Origin: Prevotellaceae bacterium
Lineage (GTDB): Bacteria; Bacteroidota; Bacteroidia; Bacteroidales; Bacteroidaceae
Reading direction: 5' to 3'
Assembly (NCBI GenBank): GCA_021153165.1
Contig: JAGKTZ010000086.1
Coordinates: 1 to 6,593, forward strand
DNA: 6,593 bases
A program made the translations under genes and the position numbers. This document shows, piece after piece, positions 1 through 6,224 of the stretch (positions are counted from its first letter, which is position 1; each line of letters opens with the position of its first letter). Below the pieces are notes generated by a model. That model saw nothing but the letters and a program-made list of their open reading frames with translations, was not told where the DNA came from and ran no database searches.

Positions 1-59
1 TCATAGTCCATTACAAAGACTTCATTTTATTAAATAAGAATGATTGAATATTTTTTTCG

Positions 60-67
60 TAACTTTG
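60..67 (+). promoter_or_regulatory. Bacteroidetes-type -7 promoter element for engB
   Basis: TAACTTTG matches the Bacteroidetes sigma-ABfr -7 consensus TAnnTTTG at every defined position. It sits 22 bp before the engB start codon, which predicts a short leader of roughly 15-20 nt. No convincing -33 TTTG box is visible at the usual 19-20 bp upstream; the sequence there is only AT-rich. The -7 match and its position support a promoter that would drive engB and probably the kinase gene behind it. Confidence 0.6.
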
Positions 68-89
68 TCACACTTTTAAAAACAAAAAT

Positions 90-707
90 ATGAAAATCAA
101 GAGTGCTGAATTTTATATAAGTAATAGTAGGGCGGACAAGTGCCCAGATGGCAACTTGCCAGAGTTTGCTTTTATTGGTCGAAGCAATGTGGGGAAAAGC
201 AGTTTGATAAATATGCTTACAGGTCGTAAGGGACTTGCTATGACGTCTTCGACTCCAGGAAAAACCATGCTTATCAACCACTTTATTATTAATGGCGAAT
301 GGTACTTGGTCGATCTCCCTGGTTATGGATACGCCAAACGTAGTAAAAAAGACACAGAGATTCTTGGCCGGATTATAAAGTACTATGTCACTGAAAGACG
401 CCAACTAACCTGTTTGTTCGTCTTGATAGATTCACGTCTTGCTCCACAAAAAATAGACATAGAATTCATTACAATGTTAGGAGAAGAAGGTGTCCCTTTT
501 GGTATAATATTTACAAAAGCAGACAAATCTTCTGCGTCTAAAGTTGCACAAAACGTAAAGACTTTTTGTCAAAAATTAAAAGAGTCATGGGAGGAACTTC
601 CACCATATTTTGTAACGAGCAGTGAAAATGGTCGAGGTGGGGATGAAGTCCTCTGTTATATAGAAGAAGTAATAAAAACCATTAACGAGAACAAGAAAAT
701 AGACTAA
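90..707 (+). CDS. engB: Ribosome biogenesis GTP-binding protein EngB/YsxC
   Basis: This is a 205-aa cytoplasmic TRAFAC-class GTPase of the EngB/YsxC/YihA family, which assists late large-subunit ribosome assembly and is essential in several bacteria. All G motifs are visible: G1 P-loop GRSNVGKSS at residues 30-38, a G2 threonine in SSTPGKT at 53-59, G3 DLPG at 75-78 followed by the family-typical GYGYAK, G4 TKAD at 142-145, and G5 TSS at 176-178. Length is normal for the family (about 195-210 aa), so the protein looks complete. The ATG at 90 follows an A-rich leader without a Shine-Dalgarno sequence, as usual in Bacteroidota, and lies just after a -7 element. The histidine kinase gene follows after 28 bp. 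Codon use is AT-rich (many AAA, ATA, AAT). Identification is secure from the motifs. Confidence 0.96.
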   Translation: MKIKSAEFYISNSRADKCPDGNLPEFAFIGRSNVGKSSLINMLTGRKGLAMTSSTPGKTMLINHFIINGEWYLVDLPGYGYAKRSKKDTEILGRIIKYYVTERRQLTCLFVLIDSRLAPQKIDIEFITMLGEEGVPFGIIFTKADKSSASKVAQNVKTFCQKLKESWEELPPYFVTSSENGRGGDEVLCYIEEVIKTINENKKID

Positions 708-735
708 TAAATACTCTGTCTGCATTATAAATACC

Positions 736-1911
736 ATGAAAGTGAAATGGAATCATAGTATTAATACCGTAAAAGTAGGGCTAGGCATTGTAGCTTTACT
801 TATCACGGTTGTATCACTATGGGTATCCCACGAATTGATAAAAGACCTTAAGCAAGAAGAACACACACGCATGGAAGTTTGGGCCGAAGCCATGCGGGTC
901 ATGGGGCAGGCTGATAACAATACAGATCTCACTCTTGTACTAAAAGTACTCAAAGAAAATGGTTCCATACCAGTCATCGTAATAGATGCAGAGGGCAATG
1001 TGCTGGAGCAAAGAAATCTTGAAAAGCAAGAAAATAGTAAAGATGCATTAGTGCAAGAAATCTATGATATGAAAAAAGCAGGACGTTGTATCCGCATTTT
1101 CTTGACTGAAGAAGAACACATTGCTCTGAAAAACAAAAACTATATCACAATTTGTTATGGCGAATCATTGATGCTCAAGCGCCTTGCCTCATACCCCTAT
1201 ATACAGTTGGGTGTTGTCGCACTCTTTGCACTCATTGGCATATATGCTTTATTATCATCTAAAAGAGCAGAACAAAATAAAGTATGGGTAGGCCTGTCAA
1301 GAGAGACTGCTCACCAATTAGGCACTCCAATTTCATCACTAACAGCGTGGTCTGAAGTACTCCGAGAAACATATCCTAACGATCCAATGTTTGTAGAGAT
1401 GGACAAAGATATTAGTCGTCTTAGACTAATAGCCGAACGCTTTTCAAAAATTGGTTCTGCTCCAGAATTAAAGGTTGAAAATCTATGTGATGTCGTAGCA
1501 CGTGTAGCAGAGTATATCAGTCATCGTGCTTCTGATCAAGTGAAGATGAATGTTAGTATCCCTACAGATGAAGTGTACGTGAGTATGAATGCTCCACTAT
1601 TTGAGTGGGTAATTGAAAACCTTTGTAAGAATGCAATTGATGCTATGCAGGGTTGTGGCAATTTGGATATATATATATATAGGTCTGAAAACAATGTTGT
1701 AATAGAGGTTACAGATACAGGTAAGGGAATCCCCTCAGGTAATTTAAAGAATGTGTTTCGCCCTGGATTTACTACTAAAAGACGTGGTTGGGGATTAGGT
1801 CTTTCACTTGCAAAACGCATTGTTGAGGAGTATCATAATGGAAAAATTTATGTGAAATCAAGTCAAATAGGCATAGGTACCACTTTCGCAGTAGAAATGA
1901 GACTGCAATAA
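736..1911 (+). CDS. Membrane sensor histidine kinase, AHQLGTP type, no HAMP domain
   Basis: This is a 391-aa inner-membrane sensor kinase expected to autophosphorylate on histidine and pass the phosphate to a response regulator. In order: TM helix 1 at about residues 13-32; an extracytoplasmic sensor of about 115 residues (34-150) with a PAS-like strand-turn-strand segment at 78-90 (IPVIVIDAEGNVL); TM helix 2 at about 153-174; an H box at 189-201 with the predicted phospho-accepting His193; then a HATPase_c domain with N box ENLCKNAIDAM (Asn299), G1 DTGKG 327-331, F box around Phe341, and G2 GWGLGL 351-356. Only about 18 residues separate TM2 from His193, so there is no HAMP or cytoplasmic PAS domain. 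Gln194 stands where most HisKA kinases have Glu or Asp. No response regulator gene lies nearby, so the partner is unknown. The gene starts 28 bp after engB with no promoter match in the gap, suggesting co-transcription. The ligand cannot be inferred. Confidence 0.93.
   Translation: MKVKWNHSINTVKVGLGIVALLITVVSLWVSHELIKDLKQEEHTRMEVWAEAMRVMGQADNNTDLTLVLKVLKENGSIPVIVIDAEGNVLEQRNLEKQENSKDALVQEIYDMKKAGRCIRIFLTEEEHIALKNKNYITICYGESLMLKRLASYPYIQLGVVALFALIGIYALLSSKRAEQNKVWVGLSRETAHQLGTPISSLTAWSEVLRETYPNDPMFVEMDKDISRLRLIAERFSKIGSAPELKVENLCDVVARVAEYISHRASDQVKMNVSIPTDEVYVSMNAPLFEWVIENLCKNAIDAMQGCGNLDIYIYRSENNVVIEVTDTGKGIPSGNLKNVFRPGFTTKRRGWGLGLSLAKRIVEEYHNGKIYVKSSQIGIGTTFAVEMRLQ
1667..1681 (+). repeat. 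AT dinucleotide microsatellite inside the kinase gene
   Basis: Seven AT units plus a final A encode residues D311-Y315 of the kinase (D-I-Y-I-Y) between the N box and the G1 box. Gain or loss of one unit would shift the frame and remove the G1, F and G2 boxes. Whether it actually varies cannot be told from one sequence. Confidence 0.9.
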
Positions 1912-1925
1912 AAACCTGGTTTTTT
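1910..1925 (+). terminator. Possible weak terminator after the histidine kinase
   Basis: A short AAAAAC/GTTTTT inverted repeat with a 3-nt CTG loop overlaps the kinase stop codon and ends in a run of T. A second AT-rich pairing, ACAAAA at 1943-1948 with TTTTGT at 1960-1965, is followed by GTTTTTT. Both stems are weak because they hold one G-C pair each, so this is at best a leaky terminator. The support is the position right after the gene and the T runs. Confidence 0.25.
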
Positions 1926-2096
1926 AGAAAATTATATCTGCTACAAAAAAAGTATAGTGTTTTGTGTTTTTTCTTAAATAATTTTTCAAAGGTCTAGATC
2001 AATATTAAAATAACTTGTTGGTCATATTAAAAAGTAAAAAGTATGCACTAATTTAATTCCGCCAACTGATAATATTTTTATATTAATATATTTTTG

Positions 2097-2104
2097 TATC
2101 TTTG
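2097..2104 (+). promoter_or_regulatory. Bacteroidetes-type -7 promoter element for the DUF4468-like gene
   Basis: TATCTTTG is an exact fit to TAnnTTTG, 32 bp before the start codon at 2137. A T-rich stretch at 2075-2079 sits about where the -33 box belongs, but it lacks a clear TTTG. Together with the weak terminator-like hairpins upstream and the 225-bp gap, this suggests the gene begins its own transcription unit. Confidence 0.6.
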
Positions 2105-2136
2105 TACGTTGGTTGTTAAATATTTAATGAAAAAGA

Positions 2137-2730
2137 ATGATGAATGCATTGGTTAAAAAAACAATACTAGCACTGATGCTATGTTTCCCCCTTGCGATGA
2201 CAGCGCAAAAGGGTGGGGCAGACGATGCAAAATATTTGGCAGGTGCTGTCCCTACAGAGAATGGATATGTCACCTTCAAACAGATATTTAATACAGATGG
2301 CGTGACTCGCGAACAGGTATTTCTCGCCTTGATGGACTATGCTCAACAAGCGCTGGTGAAGGGGCCAGACGCTTTGTCCAAAGCACGTATCACAGAGGCT
2401 GATACACTCGGTGGTCTCGTGGTTGTGAGCATGGAGGAATACCTTTACTTCAAGCGTAAAGCATGGACTTCGGACCGTGTGAGATTCAACTACCAGCTCA
2501 TCTTTCGTGCAATGGATGGCGGCTTCGCTGCCGAAATGCGCAGACTGACCTATCAGTATGACGATGTGCCCAATACCGAATTGCGCCGTGCTGAGGATTG
2601 GATAGTTGATGCCGTGGCACTGACCGAAGATGGCAAGGCGCTCAAGAAGAAACCAGGCAAGCATCGCCGCTGTATCATCGACCGCAAAGACGCTATATTC
2701 AATTGTGCTCTTGAATGGGTGAAGAAATAA
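2137..2730 (+). CDS. Secreted DUF4468-like protein of unknown function
   Basis: This is a 197-aa exported protein. The N-terminus is a classical signal peptide: Lys7-Lys8, a hydrophobic core at 9-21 (TILALMLCFPLAM), and a likely cleavage near TAQ at 22-24. No lipobox precedes Cys16, so it is probably periplasmic or outer-envelope rather than a lipoprotein. Residues about 44-145 look like the DUF4468 domain common in Bacteroidota: an opening strand (YVTFKQIF), a G-V-T-R-E-Q-V-F-L-A-L helix start, a short strand with GGLVVVS, and a strand pair containing RVRFNYQLIF and a conserved-type LTYQYDD. The assignment is by pattern memory, without an alignment. The C-terminus (165-185) is rich in Lys and Arg. 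Tandem ATGs at 2137 and 2140 are both possible starts. No biochemical role is known for this domain family. The gene seems to be transcribed alone from the promoter at 2097-2104. Confidence 0.85.
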   Translation: MMNALVKKTILALMLCFPLAMTAQKGGADDAKYLAGAVPTENGYVTFKQIFNTDGVTREQVFLALMDYAQQALVKGPDALSKARITEADTLGGLVVVSMEEYLYFKRKAWTSDRVRFNYQLIFRAMDGGFAAEMRRLTYQYDDVPNTELRRAEDWIVDAVALTEDGKALKKKPGKHRRCIIDRKDAIFNCALEWVKK

Positions 2731-2761
2731 TTGGCGTAAAGCAATAGACGGATATTGATTT

Positions 2762-2815
2762 TCCTAGAATATCTATGCTTTCTAGACTTTCTAGAAAATC
2801 TAGACTCTTTCTAGC
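2762..2815 (+). repeat. 9-bp-period TCTAGA tandem repeat tract upstream of valS
   Basis: CTAG (or CTAT once) recurs with an exact 9-bp period at 2764, 2773, 2782, 2791 and 2800, then once more at 2811 after an 11-bp step. The unit is roughly (A/T)TCTAGA(C/A)T. Three perfect TCTAGA palindromes start at 2781, 2790 and 2799. Because the unit is palindromic, neighbours can pair: TTTCTAGA at 2779-2786 with TCTAGAAA at 2790-2797 forms an 8-bp stem with a 3-nt loop. The tract lies between the DUF4468-like gene and valS and could be an RNA hairpin, a protein-binding array or a variable repeat. Its role is unknown. Confidence 0.8.
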
Positions 2816-2885
2816 GGGCAGGAGGCAGAGCCAAAGTCAGCAACCTCCCTCCACTAAATAAAAACTCAACAAAACCACATATACA

Positions 2886-5621
2886 ATGGAAATAGCAAGT
2901 AAATACAATCCCGAAGAAGTAGAGGGAAAATGGTACCAATATTGGATGGACCACAAACTGTTTAGTTCAAAGCCTGATGGTCGTGAACCCTACACAGTAG
3001 TCATTCCTCCACCCAACGTTACCGGTGTGCTCCACATGGGACACATGCTCAACAATACCATCCAGGATATCCTCGTACGCCGAGCACGAATGGAAGGCAA
3101 AAATGCATGTTGGGTACCTGGTACCGACCACGCATCAATTGCTACCGAAGCGAAGGTGGTGAAGAAACTTGCTGAACAAGGCATCAAGAAAAGTGACCTG
3201 ACACGTGAGGAATTCCTCAAACACGCTTGGGATTGGACCGAAGAACATGGTGGTATCATCCTCAAACAATTGCGCCGTCTCGGAGCATCGTGCGATTGGG
3301 ACCGCACCTCGTTCACCATGGACGAAAAGCGTAGCGAAAGCGTTATCAAAGTCTTCGTAGACCTATACAATAAAGGACTCATCTATCGTGGACTGCGTAT
3401 GGTCAACTGGGATCCAAAGGCACAGACTGCGCTCAGCAACGAAGAGGTAATCTATCGTGACGAAAAGAGTAAACTCTACTACCTCAGATACTTCGTCGAC
3501 GAACCTGCTGGCGCTACTGATGGCGAAGTGGAAACACCCGCTGTGGCTGAGGGGGAAGAACCTGTGCAAGGTCAAATCGTGCACCGTGATGCACAGGGCA
3601 GACGCTATGCCGTAGTGGCAACGACTCGTCCCGAAACTATCATGGGCGATACCGCTATGTGTATCAACCCCAAGGACCCCAAGAACACTTGGTTGAAGGG
3701 CAAGAACGTCATCGTACCCCTTGTCAACCGTAGCATCCCCGTCATCGAAGACCGCTACGTAGACATCGAATTTGGTACAGGTTGTCTGAAGGTGACTCCA
3801 GCACATGACGTCAACGACCATGCCCTTGGCAAGACGCACAACCTTGAAACTATCGACATTTTCAACGCTGACGCTACTATCAGCGAAGCAGCAGGTATGT
3901 ACGTAGGTATGGACCGCATGGACGTGCGTAAGCAAATCGCTCAAGATCTAGCAGATGCCGACCTGCTGGAAAAGGTTGAAGACTACGATAACAAGGTGGG
4001 ATACAGCGAACGCAATGCCGACACAGCAGTCGAACCACGCCTCTGTATGCAATGGTTCCTCAGTATGCAGCACTTTGCAGACATCGCTCTGCCACCAGTG
4101 ATGAACGACGAATTGAAGTTCTATCCCTCGAAATACAAAGCAACCTACAACAATTGGTTGACTGGCATACAGGACTGGTGTATCTCTCGCCAATTGTGGT
4201 GGGGACATCGCATCCCAGCATACTTCCTGCCAACAGCAGAAGGCCAGGAGGAACGATTCGTCGTAGCAGAAAACGCTGATCAAGCATTGACCTTGGCACA
4301 CGCTATCAGCGGATACGAACACCTCACCCTCTCTGACCTTCGTCAGGACGATGATGCTCTCGACACATGGTTTAGCAGTTGGTTGTGGCCCATTTCTCTC
4401 TTTGACGGTATCAATAATCCTGACAACGAAGAAATCAATTACTACTATCCCACATGCGACCTCGTGACAGGTCCAGATATTATCTTCTTCTGGGTGGCAC
4501 GTATGATTATGGCTGGCTACGAATACATGAAGGACATGCCATTCCGCAACGTATACTTCACAGGTATCGTGCGCGACAAGTTGGGCCGCAAGATGTCTAA
4601 ATCGCTCGGCAATTCGCCCGATCCATTGGATTTGATTGACCAATTCGGTGCTGACGGCGTGCGTATGGGTATGATGCTCTCAGCACCTGCGGGCAACGAT
4701 ATCCTCTTCGACGAAGCATTGTGCGAACAAGGTCGTAACTTCAACAACAAGATTTGGAACGCCTTCCGCCTGGTGAAGGGTTGGGAAGTCGCTGATATCC
4801 CTCAACCCGAGACCGCTAAGGTGGCAACCGAATGGATGAGCGCTTGCATCCGCAAACGTGCTAAGGAAGTGGCAGACTTGTTCAGCAAATACCGCTTGAG
4901 CGAGGCTTTGATGGAAGTCTACAAACTCTTCTGGGACGAATTCTCTGCCCTCTATCTTGAGATGATTAAACCCGCTTACGGTTCGCCCATCGACGCTACT
5001 ACATACAAGGCCGTATTGGCACACTTCGACGATTTGCTTCACTTGCTCCACCCATTCATGCCATTCATTACCGAGGAATTGTGGCAAGCACTTGAACAAC
5101 GTCAAGAAGGTGAAAGCCTGATGGTTAGTCCACGTATCTTCGACGAACCAACTGCCGAGGACGAACAACTTCTCTCCGACATCGAAGTCGTGAAGCAAGT
5201 CATCACTGGTGTACGTGCTGAACGTGCTACCAAAGGTATCTCTCCACGTGAAGAACTCCAACTCCAGGTCGTAGGAGAAAACCCCATCAAGGCCTACAAC
5301 ACCCTGGTGCAAAAGATGGCAGGTACATCAGAACTGCAACAAGTAGCAGAAAAGGATAGTGCTAGCGTATCGTTCATGGTAGGTACTACAGAGTTTGCTA
5401 TCTTGCTCGAAGGTCTCGTAGATATGGCAGCAGAAGCAGAAAAGGCAAAGGCAGAAATCGCACGTCTCGAAGGTTTCTTGAAGGGTATCGAAAAGAAACT
5501 CTCTAACGAAAAGTTCGTGGCAAATGCACCTGCTGCTGTAGTGGAAATGGAGAAGAAGAAAAAAGCAGATGCTGAGACAAAGATACAGAAACTCAAGCAA
5601 ATCTGCGACAGCGTGAAATAA
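2886..5621 (+). CDS. valS: Valine--tRNA ligase (ValRS)
   Basis: This is a 911-aa class Ia aminoacyl-tRNA synthetase that charges tRNA-Val in the cytoplasm and hydrolyses mischarged Thr-tRNA through its CP1 editing domain. The Rossmann catalytic core begins with PPPNVTGVLHMGHMLN (the HIGH motif as HMGH, residues 50-53), followed by GTDHASIATE. The CP1 editing region runs about 195-385 with TTRPETIMGDTA (246-257) and GTGCLKVTPAHD (297-308). The second half of the core has WCISRQLWWGHRIPAY (431-446) and the KMSKS loop GRKMSKSLGN at 567-576. An anticodon-binding helical domain (about 640-800) and a C-terminal coiled-coil arm (about 847-908, rich in Lys, Glu and Ala) complete it. Length is normal, and the start gives the usual N-terminus MEIASKYNPEEVEGKWYQYW. 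An acidic low-complexity stretch at about 205-239 lies where CP1 begins. Codon use is stronger in CGT/CGC, ATC and AAC than in engB, as expected for high expression. No TAnnTTTG element or T-box is seen upstream. Confidence 0.98.
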   Translation: MEIASKYNPEEVEGKWYQYWMDHKLFSSKPDGREPYTVVIPPPNVTGVLHMGHMLNNTIQDILVRRARMEGKNACWVPGTDHASIATEAKVVKKLAEQGIKKSDLTREEFLKHAWDWTEEHGGIILKQLRRLGASCDWDRTSFTMDEKRSESVIKVFVDLYNKGLIYRGLRMVNWDPKAQTALSNEEVIYRDEKSKLYYLRYFVDEPAGATDGEVETPAVAEGEEPVQGQIVHRDAQGRRYAVVATTRPETIMGDTAMCINPKDPKNTWLKGKNVIVPLVNRSIPVIEDRYVDIEFGTGCLKVTPAHDVNDHALGKTHNLETIDIFNADATISEAAGMYVGMDRMDVRKQIAQDLADADLLEKVEDYDNKVGYSERNADTAVEPRLCMQWFLSMQHFADIALPPVMNDELKFYPSKYKATYNNWLTGIQDWCISRQLWWGHRIPAYFLPTAEGQEERFVVAENADQALTLAHAISGYEHLTLSDLRQDDDALDTWFSSWLWPISLFDGINNPDNEEINYYYPTCDLVTGPDIIFFWVARMIMAGYEYMKDMPFRNVYFTGIVRDKLGRKMSKSLGNSPDPLDLIDQFGADGVRMGMMLSAPAGNDILFDEALCEQGRNFNNKIWNAFRLVKGWEVADIPQPETAKVATEWMSACIRKRAKEVADLFSKYRLSEALMEVYKLFWDEFSALYLEMIKPAYGSPIDATTYKAVLAHFDDLLHLLHPFMPFITEELWQALEQRQEGESLMVSPRIFDEPTAEDEQLLSDIEVVKQVITGVRAERATKGISPREELQLQVVGENPIKAYNTLVQKMAGTSELQQVAEKDSASVSFMVGTTEFAILLEGLVDMAAEAEKAKAEIARLEGFLKGIEKKLSNEKFVANAPAAVVEMEKKKKADAETKIQKLKQICDSVK

Positions 5622-5636
5622 TCATTCCTATCTGCT

Positions 5637-6164
5637 ATGAATTTCCAACAATTGATACAGACTGATTTGCGAGACTCCTTGGTCTCGCAAAATCTTATCT
5701 CGACACCCTTTCCACAATGTCCCGACTTGGAGGACCTATGGGAGGATACTTGTCAAGCATACATTGGCGATGGCATCCGTGAGTTTACGGATTATCCTAC
5801 GACTTCGTTGGGTTGGATGATGTACATCGGTATGGCATATGCTCAATGGTGGGACCAATGTCCTGAGGTTTTGGCAAAAGGTGCCGAAGCGCTCTATACT
5901 TCGCTCAAGGCAGCACGTGGTTACGACGAGATGGATGAATATATCCGTCAGGAAGTACTTGGCATGAATGAAGCAGACTATAAGCGTTGCGAAAAGATAG
6001 TCAGCACATGTTCAGCACGCCTTGTCAGCGCTCTGCGTCGTAGTCCCGCAGAACCAGGTACCCCCGAAGCATTCCGTGCCTACGTCACCTGTCTGCACGA
6101 GCTCTACCTCTGCGGTATTGCTGTGGAATTGAAGCGATTGGGTTACAATATGGTCGAAGCATAA
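5637..6164 (+). CDS. Conserved-looking protein of unknown function downstream of valS
   Basis: This 175-aa protein begins 15 bp after the valS stop and is followed by a strong terminator, so it is very probably co-transcribed with valS. It has no signal peptide and no convincing TM helix; composition suggests a mostly helical, acidic cytoplasmic protein. Distinctive segments are TSLGWMMYIGMAYAQWWD at 56-73 and LKAARGYDEMDEYIRQEVLG at 90-109, with aromatic and Gly positions that look like a conserved core. Seven Cys are present (28, 39, 75, 117, 124, 152, 159) but not in a recognisable CxxC metal-binding pattern. I do not recognise a named domain; the style resembles small Bacteroidales-only hypothetical proteins. 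Codon use matches valS, supporting a native gene. A link to translation is suggested only by position. Confidence 0.85.
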   Translation: MNFQQLIQTDLRDSLVSQNLISTPFPQCPDLEDLWEDTCQAYIGDGIREFTDYPTTSLGWMMYIGMAYAQWWDQCPEVLAKGAEALYTSLKAARGYDEMDEYIRQEVLGMNEADYKRCEKIVSTCSARLVSALRRSPAEPGTPEAFRAYVTCLHELYLCGIAVELKRLGYNMVEA

Positions 6165-6193
6165 ACTATAAGATATTGATCTATATATTTATG

Positions 6194-6224
6194 ACAGAGG
6201 AATTAGAATTTCCTCTGTTTTTTT
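6194..6224 (+). terminator. Intrinsic terminator of the valS operon
   Basis: A perfect 9-bp stem, ACAGAGGAA at 6194-6202 with TTCCTCTGT at 6210-6218, encloses a 7-nt loop. It is followed directly by a run of T to 6224. It lies 30 bp after the last stop codon. This is a textbook Rho-independent terminator for the + strand. The opposite strand has no T run after the stem, so it is not obviously bidirectional. Confidence 0.9.

Noticed and set aside
2127..2156. Ten-codon ORF (ATGAAAAAG...) overlapping the start of the DUF4468-like gene as an alternative start or uORF
   Set aside because: It is out of frame with the signal peptide and ends after nine residues. The ATG at 2137 gives a complete signal peptide. 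A regulatory uORF is possible but unsupported.
2182..2187. Lipoprotein signal ending at Cys16 of the DUF4468-like protein
   Set aside because: The residues before the Cys (L-M-L) do not fit a lipobox, which needs a small residue at -1.
2819..2826. AGGAGG as a Shine-Dalgarno sequence for valS
   Set aside because: It lies about 60 bp before the ATG, and Bacteroidota generally do not use such sites.
2731..2885. T-box riboswitch upstream of valS
   Set aside because: The gap is too short and lacks a T-box motif or terminator/antiterminator pair; T-boxes are not expected in Bacteroidota.
3948..4643. Long minus-strand open frame within valS (231 codons)
   Set aside because: It lies wholly within valS, whose motifs are intact on the other strand; the frame's sequence shows no domain features and is a codon-bias shadow.
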